From NCBI RefSeq assembly GCF_002831645.1, contig NZ_CP025117.1:1743514-1807513 (forward strand): a stretch of DNA of 64,000 bases, read 5' to 3'. A program made the translations under genes and the position numbers. The stretch comes from Olleya sp. Bg11-27. GTDB taxonomy: Bacteria > Bacteroidota > Bacteroidia > Flavobacteriales > Flavobacteriaceae. Positions 41,767 to 50,249 of the stretch are shown in pieces; position 1 is the first letter of the stretch; every line of letters begins with the position of its first letter. The notes under the pieces are model-generated. The model had not been told where the DNA came from. It saw only the letters and a list, made by a program, of their open reading frames with translations, and did no database searches.

Positions 41767-42929
41767 TGCCAAAAATATTAGTAATAGAAGACGAAGCAGC
41801 GATTAGAAGAGTATTAATAAAAATTCTATCGGAAGAAAACGATACGTATCAAGTCGAAGAAGCAGAAGACGGACTAGTTGGTTTAAATAAAGTAAGAAAA
41901 GAAGATTACGATTTAATTTTGTGCGATATTAAAATGCCAAAAATGGATGGTGTTGAGGTTTTGGAAGCAGTCAAAAAAATAAAACCAGAAATACCAATGG
42001 TGATGATCTCTGGTCATGGGGATTTAGATACAGCTGTAAACACGATGCGTTTAGGGGCTTTTGATTATATCTCAAAGCCGCCAGATTTAAACCGTTTATT
42101 AAATACAGTTCGTAATGCTTTAGATCGAAAGGAATTAGTTGTAGAAAATAAAATTCTTAAAAAGAAGGTTAGTAAAAAATACGAAATGATTGGAGATAGC
42201 GATGCTATTGCTCAAATTAAGGGTATTATAGATAAAGTGGCACCTACCGACGCTAGAGTTTTAATTACGGGACCAAATGGGACAGGAAAGGAATTAGTGG
42301 CGCATTGGTTGCACGAAAAAAGTACAAGATCAAAAGGACCGATGATAGAAGTTAATTGTGCAGCTATACCATCAGAGTTAATCGAAAGTGAATTGTTTGG
42401 GCACGTCAAAGGGGCGTTTACAAGTGCAGCTAAAGATAGAGCAGGTAAGTTTGAAGCAGCCAATGGGGGAACCATTTTCCTAGACGAAATTGGGGATATG
42501 AGTCTATCAGCACAAGCAAAAGTATTACGAGCGTTACAAGAAAGTCGTATACAACGTGTGGGTAGTGATAAGGATATAAAAGTAGACGTGCGTATTGTTG
42601 CAGCAACTAATAAAAACTTAAAAAAGGAAATTTCGGAAGGAAATTTCCGAGAGGATTTATACCACAGATTAGCCGTTATATTGGTTAAAGTTCCAGCATT
42701 AAATGATAGACGTGACGATATTCCGTTACTAATAAATCATTTTTCTGCAAAAATAGCAGAAGAGCAAGGGACAATACATAAAGTTTTTTCGGCTAAAGCC
42801 ATAAAATTATTGCAAGATTATGACTGGACTGGTAATATTAGAGAGCTTCGTAATGTTGTAGAAAGATTAATCATTTTAGGAGCAGCGGAAGTTAGCGAGC
42901 AAGACGTTAAATTATTTGCGAGTAAATAA
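41766..42929 (+). CDS. Sigma-54-dependent response regulator lacking a DNA-binding domain
   Basis: The 387-residue product has a receiver domain (residues 1-120; phospho-acceptor Asp in LILCDIKMPKMDG, conserved Lys in YISKPP). An AAA+ sigma-54 activation domain follows: Walker A GPNGTGKE, Walker B GGTIFLDEIGDM, arginine-finger region FREDLYHRL. Two oddities stand out. The sigma-54 contact loop reads GAFTSA instead of GAFTGA. The protein stops right after the AAA+ lid (VKLFASK), so the Fis-type helix-turn-helix normally at the C-terminus is absent. Such activators, e.g. Helicobacter FlgR, work without binding an enhancer. No histidine kinase is adjacent in this operon. Last gene, closed by a terminator. 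Confidence 0.94.
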   Translation: MPKILVIEDEAAIRRVLIKILSEENDTYQVEEAEDGLVGLNKVRKEDYDLILCDIKMPKMDGVEVLEAVKKIKPEIPMVMISGHGDLDTAVNTMRLGAFDYISKPPDLNRLLNTVRNALDRKELVVENKILKKKVSKKYEMIGDSDAIAQIKGIIDKVAPTDARVLITGPNGTGKELVAHWLHEKSTRSKGPMIEVNCAAIPSELIESELFGHVKGAFTSAAKDRAGKFEAANGGTIFLDEIGDMSLSAQAKVLRALQESRIQRVGSDKDIKVDVRIVAATNKNLKKEISEGNFREDLYHRLAVILVKVPALNDRRDDIPLLINHFSAKIAEEQGTIHKVFSAKAIKLLQDYDWTGNIRELRNVVERLIILGAAEVSEQDVKLFASK

Positions 42930-42960
42930 TTGTAAAGCATAAAATACATTTATAGTAATA

Positions 42961-42992
42961 AAAAAGCCTCAATATTTATTGAGGCTTTTTTA
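42961..42992. terminator. Bidirectional intrinsic terminator after the ABC-mscS-regulator operon
   Basis: AAAAAGCCTCAATA and TATTGAGGCTTTTT form a near-perfect stem around a short A/T loop. It serves both the plus-strand operon and the minus-strand gene ending at 43004. Confidence 0.9.
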
Positions 42993-43003
42993 TTTTGTTA
43001 CTA

Positions 43004-43759
43004 TTATTTACAACTGTGTAGTAGTTGAAGATAATTTTCTGTTGTGCGTATTATTTTATCTAAATAATAGGACTTTAATTCTTCTATGGATTTAGAAGTT
43101 AATATTGTTTTGTCTTCAGAAGTGGTACTGACGCTAGCGTTACAATTACAGTTTTTCAATAAATCGTTATACCCTTTTATATTCTCAGCTATTGTTTTGT
43201 CTTGCTGTGTCATAAAAACCTCTTTTTCTAATATCGATTCTTTGACCTTTTGCTCTTCAAGTTTTCTTTTTAAGTCATTAGCCTTTTGTTCTAATTCTGC
43301 TTGTTGTCTCTTTAAGTCTGCTTGTTGTTGTTCTAATTGTGATAATTCATTGTTATTCCCATTAGAAACGTCGCTAATGTCGTCTTGTACGTTAGTACAA
43401 ACCTCATATTCATAAAAAGTTTTATCAATTAAATCTTCAGCCATATATAAGTAAGATCGTCCAGCTGCCAAATCATCACCTAATAGTGCAGTGTCTAGAT
43501 AGGTAGAGATGCTTTGTGATAAGTCATAAGTAGTAGTGCAATCTGTAGATTCTAATAGACTCTTAGTTGTTTCAATAGATTTTTTTGCTAATCTGGCATG
43601 ATACTTTAATCCTTCAAAATTATAAGACTTAATACCTTCTGTTATATTTTTACTAACTATTCTAAGGTTTGTATGTACATCACCTTCTTGATATACAGCA
43701 GCATGACTAGTGTTTAAAAAGATAATAGATAAAACAAGGAGTAAATATTTTTTTTTCAT
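43004..43759 (-). CDS. Hypothetical exported protein with a coiled coil
   Basis: I start at 43759, where MKKKYLLLVLSIIFLNTSHA is a clear signal peptide; the frame is open further upstream but that part overlaps the ppk2 gene start. The 251-residue protein has an N-terminal helical domain (about 25-140) with two Cys, a long coiled coil rich in Gln, Glu and Lys (about 145-190; LEQQQADLKRQQAELEQ), and a C-terminal helical tail containing CNCNAS. No family is recognised. It probably sits in the periplasm. The Cys pairs could form disulfides. Confidence 0.8.
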   Translation of the reverse strand: MKKKYLLLVLSIIFLNTSHAAVYQEGDVHTNLRIVSKNITEGIKSYNFEGLKYHARLAKKSIETTKSLLESTDCTTTYDLSQSISTYLDTALLGDDLAAGRSYLYMAEDLIDKTFYEYEVCTNVQDDISDVSNGNNNELSQLEQQQADLKRQQAELEQKANDLKRKLEEQKVKESILEKEVFMTQQDKTIAENIKGYNDLLKNCNCNASVSTTSEDKTILTSKSIEELKSYYLDKIIRTTENYLQLLHSCK

Positions 43760-43946
43760 AAGTAGGATATTTTTAATTTGGGTTTGCGAAAATAACATAA
43801 TCTTGTAATTAAACGGTATAAAACATCTTTTAATCGGTAATATGCATGTTTTGTACTCTTGTTCTCTATGTGATTTCCATATTTTGAAACTGATTAAAGC
43901 GAGGAGTAAAAATAATTGCATTATATTTATTAAATAAATTGGAACA

Positions 43947-44825
43947 ATGAAAGACATCAATACTAATGACCATAAGATCACTTCAAAAATAAAATTAAGT
44001 GGCTTGCCAAGTAAACATGATTTAGGAGCAGATAAGGATACTACGGAAGAAGAACTGAAACGAGTAAGACGTAAGTTGGGAGATCTTCAAGATACCATGT
44101 ATGCACATGGTAAATATTCTGTTTTAGTATGTTTACAAGGTATGGACACGTCTGGAAAAGATAGTTTAATACGCGAGGTTTTTAAAGATTTTAATGCAAG
44201 AGGTGTTGAAGTGATGAGTTTTAAGGTGCCTACCGAGCTAGAGTTAAAGCATGATTACCTTTGGCGTCACTACATTAAGTTACCAGCAAGAGGTAAATTT
44301 GGAGTGCACAATCGTACACATTATGAAAACGTATTAGTGACGCGCGTACATCCTGAATATATCTTGGGAGAAAAGTTGCCTTTTGTGCATAGTATTGACG
44401 ATGTCAACGAGAGTTTTTGGGATAAGCGTTTTGAGCAAATCAATAATTTTGAGAAGCATTTAACTGATAATGGGACTTTAGTTTTTAAATTTTTTATGAA
44501 TTTATCAAAAGACGAACAACGTAACCGTTTACTACGTCGTTTGGATAAAAAAGAAAAAAATTGGAAATTTTCTGCAGGCGATCTAAAAGAACGCAAGCTA
44601 TGGGACCAATATATGGATTGTTATGAAGATGCTATAAATAGAACAAGCACAGAAAATGCACCTTGGTATAATATTCCAGCAGACGATAAGCACACAGCAC
44701 GATTAATCGTAGCTCAAATTTTGTATGATACATTAAAAGAGTATAAAGACATAAAAGAGCCAGAGTTGGATGATAAAACTAAAGCCAATCTACATTTGTA
44801 TAAAGACCAATTAAATAACGAGTAA
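43947..44825 (+). CDS. ppk2: Polyphosphate kinase 2 family protein
   Basis: The 292-residue product is a PPK2-family polyphosphate:nucleotide phosphotransferase, which uses polyphosphate to phosphorylate nucleoside mono- or diphosphates. The P-loop-like CLQGMDTSGKDS is at about residues 67-78. The family block HNRTHYENVLVTRVHP and the lid-region helices (RRLDKKEKNWKFSAGDLKER) follow. One PPK2 domain of about 290 residues is consistent with class I or III. The class, and therefore nucleotide preference, is not decided by reading. It is divergent from the coiled-coil gene. No exopolyphosphatase is nearby. Confidence 0.93.
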   Translation: MKDINTNDHKITSKIKLSGLPSKHDLGADKDTTEEELKRVRRKLGDLQDTMYAHGKYSVLVCLQGMDTSGKDSLIREVFKDFNARGVEVMSFKVPTELELKHDYLWRHYIKLPARGKFGVHNRTHYENVLVTRVHPEYILGEKLPFVHSIDDVNESFWDKRFEQINNFEKHLTDNGTLVFKFFMNLSKDEQRNRLLRRLDKKEKNWKFSAGDLKERKLWDQYMDCYEDAINRTSTENAPWYNIPADDKHTARLIVAQILYDTLKEYKDIKEPELDDKTKANLHLYKDQLNNE

Positions 44826-44841
44826 TATTAATTTGGACGTT

Positions 44842-44941
44842 ACCTTTATCCTGAATGTAGTTCAGGATAAAGGTCGTGCTTTCACTACTCGCTCTCTGCG
44901 AGGAGCTCAGACAAACCGTTCAATCACTAACGCAACCTATC
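44842..44941 (+). repeat. REP-like palindromic element between ppk2 and the M28 peptidase gene
   Basis: A perfect 14-bp inverted repeat, ACCTTTATCCTGAA and TTCAGGATAAAGGT (44842-44874), surrounds TGTAG. Just after it, CTCGC-TCTCT-GCGAG (44888-44902) forms a second hairpin in an unusually GC-rich stretch that ends at the next start codon. It has no T tract, so it is unlike the other terminators here. It looks like an interspersed flavobacterial repeat, but only one copy is present in the window. Confidence 0.55.
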
Positions 44942-46339
44942 ATGAAACAACTAGCATTATTTATAACCTTTTTGCTATCATTAAACGTCACAGCTCAATC
45001 AGATCAAGACGCATTAAAAACCATTTACAGTCAATCTTTAACTAATGGAAAAGCTTATCAATGGTTAGATCATTTATCAAATCAAATAGGTGGTCGTTTA
45101 TCAGGATCTGTAAGTGCAGAAAAAGCAGTGCAATACACAAAATCAGAACTCGAGAAATTAGGTTTAGATAAGGTGTGGTTGCAAGAAGTGATGGTTCCAA
45201 AATGGGAGCGTGGAGATAAAGAAGTTGCATATTTTACAACTAATACTAGTCGGTTTGATGTCAATATTTGTGCTTTAGGAGGTTCTATTGCAACAGCAAA
45301 TTCAGGATTAGAAGCAGCAGTTATAGAAGTTAATAGTTTTGAAGAATTGGCAGAACTTGGAACAAAGGTTAAAGGTAAAATAGTGTTTTTTAATGGTGCA
45401 ATGAATCCGGAGTTAATACATACTTTTGAAGCTTACGGCGGCTGTTCTAAACAGCGGTACGCAGGCGCTTATGAAGCTAGTAAATTGGGAGCTGTTGGAG
45501 TTATAGTTAGATCTTTAAACTTACGTCAAGATGATTTGCCGCATACAGGAAGCATGGGATATATGGATTTATCAAACGACCAACGCATACCATCTGCAGC
45601 AATTAGTACAAATGATGCTAATAAGCTGTCTGAAGCATTAAAAAAAGACACTAATTTAAAATTCTATTTTAAGCAAAACTGTCAACAATTTGAAGACGTG
45701 TTGTCCTATAATGTTATTGGTGAAATTACAGGAAGCGAATTTCCAAATGAGTTTATGGTTGTTGGGGGACATTTAGATTCTTGGGATTTAGGAGATGGCT
45801 CTCATGATGACGGAGCAGGAGTAGTGCAATCTATGGATGTGATCAGATTATTAAAGGAAAGCGGAATCAAACCTAAACGTACCATCAGAGTTGTGCTATT
45901 TATGAATGAAGAAAACGGGTTACGTGGCGGAAAAAAATATGCTGAAGAAGCTAAGCGCAAAAACGAAAATCATGTCTTTGCTTTAGAGAGTGATTCAGGA
46001 GGGTTTTCCCCTCGTGGGTTTAGTTTTGATTGTAGTGAAGCTGTATTAAATAAAGTGTTAGGTTGGGAGTCTTTATTCAAACCATACCTTATTCATTATT
46101 TTGAAAAAGGATACAGTGGTGCGGATATTGGACCATTAAAAAATGAAACGATTGTAATGGCTGGTCTACGTCCAGATTCTCAGCGGTATTTTGATCATCA
46201 TCACGCCGCAAACGATACGTTTGATGCGGTAAATAAACGCGAGTTGGAGCTTGGTGCAGCAACAATGACAAGCTTAGTGTATTTGTTTGATAAATACGGG
46301 GCAAGTGATATACCACAGGTTAAGGAATTTAAAGATTAG
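44942..46339 (+). CDS. Exported M28 family zinc aminopeptidase / carboxypeptidase Q-like
   Basis: I start at 44942, where MKQLALFITFLLSLNVTAQ is a signal peptide; an upstream ATG at 44876 runs through the repeat element. The 465-residue protein has a PA insert domain (about 120-240) and an M28 catalytic domain. The metal ligands are H and D in GGHLDSWD, D in DDGAG, E-E in NEENGLRG, D in LESDSGG and the last His in FDHHHAANDT. It resembles plasma glutamate carboxypeptidase/carboxypeptidase Q. It should hydrolyse short peptides in the periplasm. Three more small genes follow closely, with M23 and DinB-like products, so it may head a four-gene unit. Confidence 0.93.
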   Translation: MKQLALFITFLLSLNVTAQSDQDALKTIYSQSLTNGKAYQWLDHLSNQIGGRLSGSVSAEKAVQYTKSELEKLGLDKVWLQEVMVPKWERGDKEVAYFTTNTSRFDVNICALGGSIATANSGLEAAVIEVNSFEELAELGTKVKGKIVFFNGAMNPELIHTFEAYGGCSKQRYAGAYEASKLGAVGVIVRSLNLRQDDLPHTGSMGYMDLSNDQRIPSAAISTNDANKLSEALKKDTNLKFYFKQNCQQFEDVLSYNVIGEITGSEFPNEFMVVGGHLDSWDLGDGSHDDGAGVVQSMDVIRLLKESGIKPKRTIRVVLFMNEENGLRGGKKYAEEAKRKNENHVFALESDSGGFSPRGFSFDCSEAVLNKVLGWESLFKPYLIHYFEKGYSGADIGPLKNETIVMAGLRPDSQRYFDHHHAANDTFDAVNKRELELGAATMTSLVYLFDKYGASDIPQVKEFKD

Positions 46340-46342
46340 TAA

Positions 46343-46810
46343 GTGGATCTAGTCGCTATTATATTAGAATGTTTTGTTGATTTTTATTTGTTTTTTTTAG
46401 ATTATAAATTTTGGAAAAAGAAAAAAGCACAACGTAAATACGAAAAGGAGCAGGGGTTGCCAAAACAGCTTATGGTTTATCCCTCAAGCAAAATTTATTT
46501 AAGAGTATTGTTTTTACTTGTTGTGCTTACTTTTCCAGTTTGTTTTCTGCTTTTTATAAATAAAGACCAAAATGTTATGAATAAACAGATGACGCAAATT
46601 CATGAATTACTTAAAGCTGAAAAAAAACAATTCAGTACATATCCAAAACAGTTAAACACTATTATTAGAAATAACCCTTTGCACAGAAATTTGACTCTTG
46701 ATGCTTGGGGGAATGCCTTTTCATATAGTGTTACAGAAGATGGGTTAGAGTACAGCTTAGTTTCAAAAGGTGCGGATGGTGTTTTAAATACAGAAGATGA
46801 TGTGGAATAA
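46343..46810 (+). CDS. Membrane protein with GspG-like C-terminal domain, GTG start
   Basis: The frame begins with GTG at 46343, three bases after the M28 stop; the next ATG (codon 44) would drop a conserved-looking, Lys-rich N-terminus. The 155-residue product has a hydrophobic first segment, a basic stretch (FWKKKKAQRKYEKEQ), a second membrane segment (about residues 52-72), and a C-terminal block LTLDAWGNAFSYSVTEDG ... SKGADGVLNTEDDV. That block is the pattern of the type II pseudopilin GspG calcium-binding end. It lacks a prepilin leader, so it is not itself a pseudopilin. Function unknown. Confidence 0.72.
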   Translation: MDLVAIILECFVDFYLFFLDYKFWKKKKAQRKYEKEQGLPKQLMVYPSSKIYLRVLFLLVVLTFPVCFLLFINKDQNVMNKQMTQIHELLKAEKKQFSTYPKQLNTIIRNNPLHRNLTLDAWGNAFSYSVTEDGLEYSLVSKGADGVLNTEDDVE

Positions 46811-47408
46811 TTATAAAATGATGTTGTTCTGTTGCTTGCTTTTTTTTCAATGTAAAGAAGACAGACAAGTTGCAATAGATACTAAAAGACAAGATGCAAA
46901 AGAAGATGTACTAAAATTTAAAAAGAAACCACTAGACACTTTTAAAGTGACTAGTGGTTATGATTTTCCTGTAGGAAAACCTGATGCAAAACACTATTAT
47001 AATGCGCAAGGGTTTCAAGAAAATGACCATTTAGGAGATGATTGGAATGGCATTGGAGGAGGTAATACCGATTTAGGTGATCCAATTTATGCAATAGCAA
47101 ATGGCTATGTCTCTTTTGCGGAAGATATAGAAGGGGGGTGGGGCAATGTCATTCGAATCGTGCATTATAATCCTGATAATTCTAAAATTGAATCACTCTA
47201 TGCGCATTGTCAATCCATTTCTGTTTTGAAAGGACAATACGTAACAAAAGGGGCTAATATTGGAACAATAGGTACGGCAAACGGTGCTTATATGGCTCAT
47301 TTACATTTAGAGATAAGGACTATTTTGAACCTACCAATAGGTCCTGGGTATTCTTCAGAAACAGAAGGCTATTTAGGCCCAACAGATTATATTAATAACA
47401 ATAGATGA
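46797..47408 (+). CDS. M23 family metallopeptidase lipoprotein
   Basis: The 203-residue product has a short lipoprotein signal (MMWNNYKMMLFCCLLFFQC; Lys at 7 supports the first Met at 46797 over that at 46818) and an M23 LytM-like domain. Zinc ligands lie in NDHLGDDWNG (HxxxD) and the HLHLE motif. Between them is the GNVIRIVHYN / YAHC pattern of the family. It may cleave peptidoglycan cross-bridges, or regulate such cleavage, from the membrane. It overlaps the previous gene by 14 bases in another frame, and the DinB-like reading frame starts within two bases of its stop. Confidence 0.9.
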   Translation: MMWNNYKMMLFCCLLFFQCKEDRQVAIDTKRQDAKEDVLKFKKKPLDTFKVTSGYDFPVGKPDAKHYYNAQGFQENDHLGDDWNGIGGGNTDLGDPIYAIANGYVSFAEDIEGGWGNVIRIVHYNPDNSKIESLYAHCQSISVLKGQYVTKGANIGTIGTANGAYMAHLHLEIRTILNLPIGPGYSSETEGYLGPTDYINNNR

Positions 47409-47410
47409 TA

Positions 47411-47454
47411 ATGAAAACACAATTTTTTTTCTTACTTTAATCATAACAACTACA
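47411..47454 (+). other. Frameshifted signal-peptide start of the DinB-like gene (T8 tract)
   Basis: An ATG at 47411, two bases after the M23 stop, reads MKTQFFFLL and hits TAA. If the run of eight T (47423-47430) had nine, the same ATG would read MKTQFFFLTLIITTTMLSQ and continue in frame into the DinB-like protein, a perfect signal peptide. This is a +1 frame break in a homopolymer: slippage-based phase variation, a real mutation, or a sequencing error. Confidence 0.75.
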
Positions 47455-47979
47455 ATGCTTTCTCAAAATAAGGACTTACCATATTACGAATTACCGGAAC
47501 CGTCAGAAAAATTTACAGCAGGTACAGTTGCTGCAAGACAAATAGATGCTTTAGGGTTTCGGTTTTATCATGCAACAGATGGTTTAACAGAAGAAGATCT
47601 TCTTTACAAACCAAGTGATTCGGTGAGAACATCAGGTGAGACAGTGGATCATATTTATAGTTTGTCAAAAATAATTTTGAATTCAACAGTAAAAAAAGAG
47701 AATGTAAAAGCGGACAACGATTTTACTTTTGAACAAAAGCGTATTGCTACTTTGAATAATTTAAAACAAGCATCCGATATTTTAAGTCAATCTGAAGATA
47801 TCTCTCAATTTAAAATCATTTTTGGTGATAAGCAAATTCCGTTTTGGAATAATATTAATGGACCAATATCAGATTCTGTTTGGCACTGCGGACAAATAGC
47901 ATCGTTTAGACGTATTACAGGTAATCCGATGAATTCTAAAGTAAATCACTTTTCTGGGAAAATAGAGAAGGATAAATAA
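47455..47979 (+). CDS. DinB-like helical-bundle protein (5' end frameshifted)
   Basis: The open part encodes 174 residues. The four-helix pattern (TAGTVAARQIDALGFRFYHATD, shortened here to its start, then TVDHIYSLSKIIL) and a late WHCGQIASFRRITG block are typical of DinB/YfiT-like proteins, in which three His residues bind a metal. Here His lies in VDHIY and WHCGQ, with a third not obvious. It probably has a signal peptide when in frame (see the T tract upstream), which is unusual for DinB proteins. The ATG at 47455 falls inside that signal peptide, so translation from it would give a cytoplasmic form. Confidence 0.72.
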   Translation: MLSQNKDLPYYELPEPSEKFTAGTVAARQIDALGFRFYHATDGLTEEDLLYKPSDSVRTSGETVDHIYSLSKIILNSTVKKENVKADNDFTFEQKRIATLNNLKQASDILSQSEDISQFKIIFGDKQIPFWNNINGPISDSVWHCGQIASFRRITGNPMNSKVNHFSGKIEKDK

Positions 47980-48081
47980 GTCATTTTGTTAATCCTAGAA
48001 AACACAGCTTGACAAACTAAAAACTGTGCGCTTTTTGCGTTTTATACAAAGTGAATTAACGGTTAATCAAGCGTGTTATAA

Positions 48082-48480
48082 TTAAAGACACTTGCTTTTA
48101 ATTAGAATCAAGCTGTTTAAATTGAGTGGTTTATTGACGTAACCTCTAACTAGGTCATTCGTTTTTGCTTTACTAACATCTAAGTTGTCCACAGAGGAAC
48201 TGGTGATAAAAATGGGTGTCTTTTTATGTAGACTGGTGCTTTTATAAACCTCTAAAAATTGCCAACCATCCATTATTGGCATATTGATGTCTAATAAAAT
48301 TAAGTCTGGTAAAGCGCCGTGTCTATTATGGATATTATTTAACCCCTCTAAAGCCTCTTGTCCATTTTTAAAAACAACACATTTATTAGAAAAGTTATTC
48401 ATCTTAAAAAGTTTTTGTACCGCAAAAGCATAGATCGGGTCATCGTCAATAATGCAAATTAAGTTTATTGGATCAGTCAT
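48082..48480 (-). CDS. Single-domain response regulator (CheY-like)
   Basis: The 132-residue product is a receiver domain only: acidic pocket CIIDDDP, phospho-acceptor Asp in LILLDINMPIMDGW, conserved Thr/Ser in FITSSS and Lys in YVNKPL. With no output domain it acts through protein contacts, typically as a phosphorelay partner. It overlaps the upstream histidine kinase gene by eight bases and is almost surely that kinase's substrate. The gene ends near 48082 with no clear terminator. Confidence 0.95.
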   Translation of the reverse strand: MTDPINLICIIDDDPIYAFAVQKLFKMNNFSNKCVVFKNGQEALEGLNNIHNRHGALPDLILLDINMPIMDGWQFLEVYKSTSLHKKTPIFITSSSVDNLDVSKAKTNDLVRGYVNKPLNLNSLILIKSKCL

Positions 48481-49972
48481 GATTAAAATGTATTATAAAT
48501 TTAGTGCCTTTTCCAACAACGCTTTCAACGTATATTTTGCCACCAATAGCTTCTATTTGGTTTTTTACAATAAATAGCCCAAGTCCTCTGGCATCTTTGT
48601 GTTTGTGAAACACGTTATACATACCAAATAATTTGTTTCCATGCTTATCTAAATCAATACCCTGACCATTATCAGTAATGGTTAGGAGTGTGTGTTTGTC
48701 TTTTTTTAAGGCTTCTATTTTTATTATGGGATTAATATTGGGTCTTTTATATTTAATAGCATTGGTTAAAAAATTTATAATAATACTATCTAAATAAGCA
48801 GGTATGGCTTTAACCGTAGTTTCTTCATCTATGGCGATATCTATTTCAACAGAATTAGCTATTGTTAATCCTTTGATTGTTTTTAAAGCATTTGAAGTAT
48901 AATGTAACAGATTTAAAGATTCTAGTTTGTTGTTATCTAAAGTGTGGTAGAGTGCAACATCATTTAGGTTTTGAATAGTTTGGTTTAAATTATCGACTGC
49001 TTTTTCGATAAGAGGAAAGTATTCGTTAGTAATAGATTCTGGATATTCTTCTTTTTTTAATTTTAAAAGCATGTCTAGATTACCGCCGTGTGATCTTAAA
49101 TTGTGAGATACGATATGAGCAAAATTAATTAACCGATCATTTTGTTTAGATGTCACTTTTAATAAACCTGTTATTCTGTCTTGACTATTTTTTATTTCAG
49201 ACACATCATTAATATTTGCAATAAAATGTTTAGGATCGCCATTAGCATCTCTAACAATTATTAAGGACAATATACAGTGAATAGTTGATCCGTTTTTATG
49301 TAAATATCTTTTTTCTATTTGATGATTATCTAAGTTCCCAGATAACATTAAATTCAATTCTTTTACACCAAGGTCTTTATCTTCTAAATGGGTTTGTTTT
49401 AAAAAGTTAGATTCTAGGAACTCTTCTTCGGTATAACCTAGAATTTTACAAATACCGTGATTTACTTTAAGCCAATTACCTTCTAGACTTAAAAGTGCCA
49501 TGCCTGTTAGTGAGTAGTTAAAAAGAGATCTAAATTGTTTTTCTTTTAAAACCGTTTTTTTGTTTTCAATTGTTTTTGTTGTAATATCTTGAAAAACTCC
49601 TCGTACGGCTGTGCATTTGCCATTTACGCATTTTGGGTGACCAATAGATCGTATCCATTTTTCGTTTCCTTTAGCGGTAATAATTATAAATTCGTCATCA
49701 AAGGTTTTTCCGTTTGCTAAGGCATCATTGAATAGTTTTGTAATCTTTTCTCTATGTATTCCTTCTTTATAAAAATTAATAGCATGTTCTACATCAGGAA
49801 TATAATCTGTATTAACTTCATGTATTTTCTTAGTAAAAGAACTCCATTTTAAAGTGTTAGTTATAACATCAAGTTCCCAAGAGCCAATAGCGAGTGAATT
49901 TTCAATGGTTGTCAAAAAGTCTTTGTCATGAATTTCGTCAGACAATATGGTTTGGTTGGAATCAGTTAACAT
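48473..49972 (-). CDS. PAS domain sensor histidine kinase, soluble
   Basis: The 499-residue product has two PAS domains (about residues 25-135 and 145-265; FRSLFNYSLTGMALLS and ILGYTEEEF in the second), a HisKA-like dimerisation helix with the phospho-His in IVSHNLRSHGGN, and a HATPase domain. Its N box is NFLTNAIKYKR, G1 DNGQGID and G2 RGLGLFIVK. There is no membrane segment, so it senses a cytoplasmic signal or ligand through the PAS domains. The downstream overlapping CheY-like gene is the likely partner. The pair forms a standalone two-gene operon. Confidence 0.95.
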   Translation of the reverse strand: MLTDSNQTILSDEIHDKDFLTTIENSLAIGSWELDVITNTLKWSSFTKKIHEVNTDYIPDVEHAINFYKEGIHREKITKLFNDALANGKTFDDEFIIITAKGNEKWIRSIGHPKCVNGKCTAVRGVFQDITTKTIENKKTVLKEKQFRSLFNYSLTGMALLSLEGNWLKVNHGICKILGYTEEEFLESNFLKQTHLEDKDLGVKELNLMLSGNLDNHQIEKRYLHKNGSTIHCILSLIIVRDANGDPKHFIANINDVSEIKNSQDRITGLLKVTSKQNDRLINFAHIVSHNLRSHGGNLDMLLKLKKEEYPESITNEYFPLIEKAVDNLNQTIQNLNDVALYHTLDNNKLESLNLLHYTSNALKTIKGLTIANSVEIDIAIDEETTVKAIPAYLDSIIINFLTNAIKYKRPNINPIIKIEALKKDKHTLLTITDNGQGIDLDKHGNKLFGMYNVFHKHKDARGLGLFIVKNQIEAIGGKIYVESVVGKGTKFIIHFNHD

Positions 49973-50192
49973 ATTTAAGGGAATTTGTTTGAAAATATTA
50001 TAAAAAGATAGAATTATTTGTTGTTATCCTTCTTTTTTGAATCGAAAATAATATTTTTTTTAGATTAAACGCGTTTTTTGAGGTTTAAACGTAGAATGTA
50101 GAATACTCTCGTGTGATTCATCTCTGTGAAATGCAATTTTTATCGCTGATAGGGTTTTTAGTAAAGGTTGTAGTCTTTTAGTTTTTGGTATT

Positions 50193-50225
50193 AAAAAAGC
50201 CACCTCTATATTAGAAATGGCTTTT
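50193..50225 (-). terminator. Intrinsic terminator after lysA
   Basis: On the minus strand AAAAGCCATTTCTA pairs with TAGAGGTGGCTTTT (two G-U pairs) around ATA, followed by T residues. It lies about 25 bases after the lysA stop. Confidence 0.78.
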
Positions 50226-50249
50226 ATAAATGATAATAGCAGTACCTTG

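Noticed and set aside
43760-43981. 74-codon extension of the coiled-coil protein
   Set aside because: It overlaps the start of ppk2 and lies before a clear signal peptide at 43759.
44833-45045. 70-codon plus-strand frame after ppk2
   Set aside because: It overlaps the palindromic element and the M28 gene in another frame, without coding signals.
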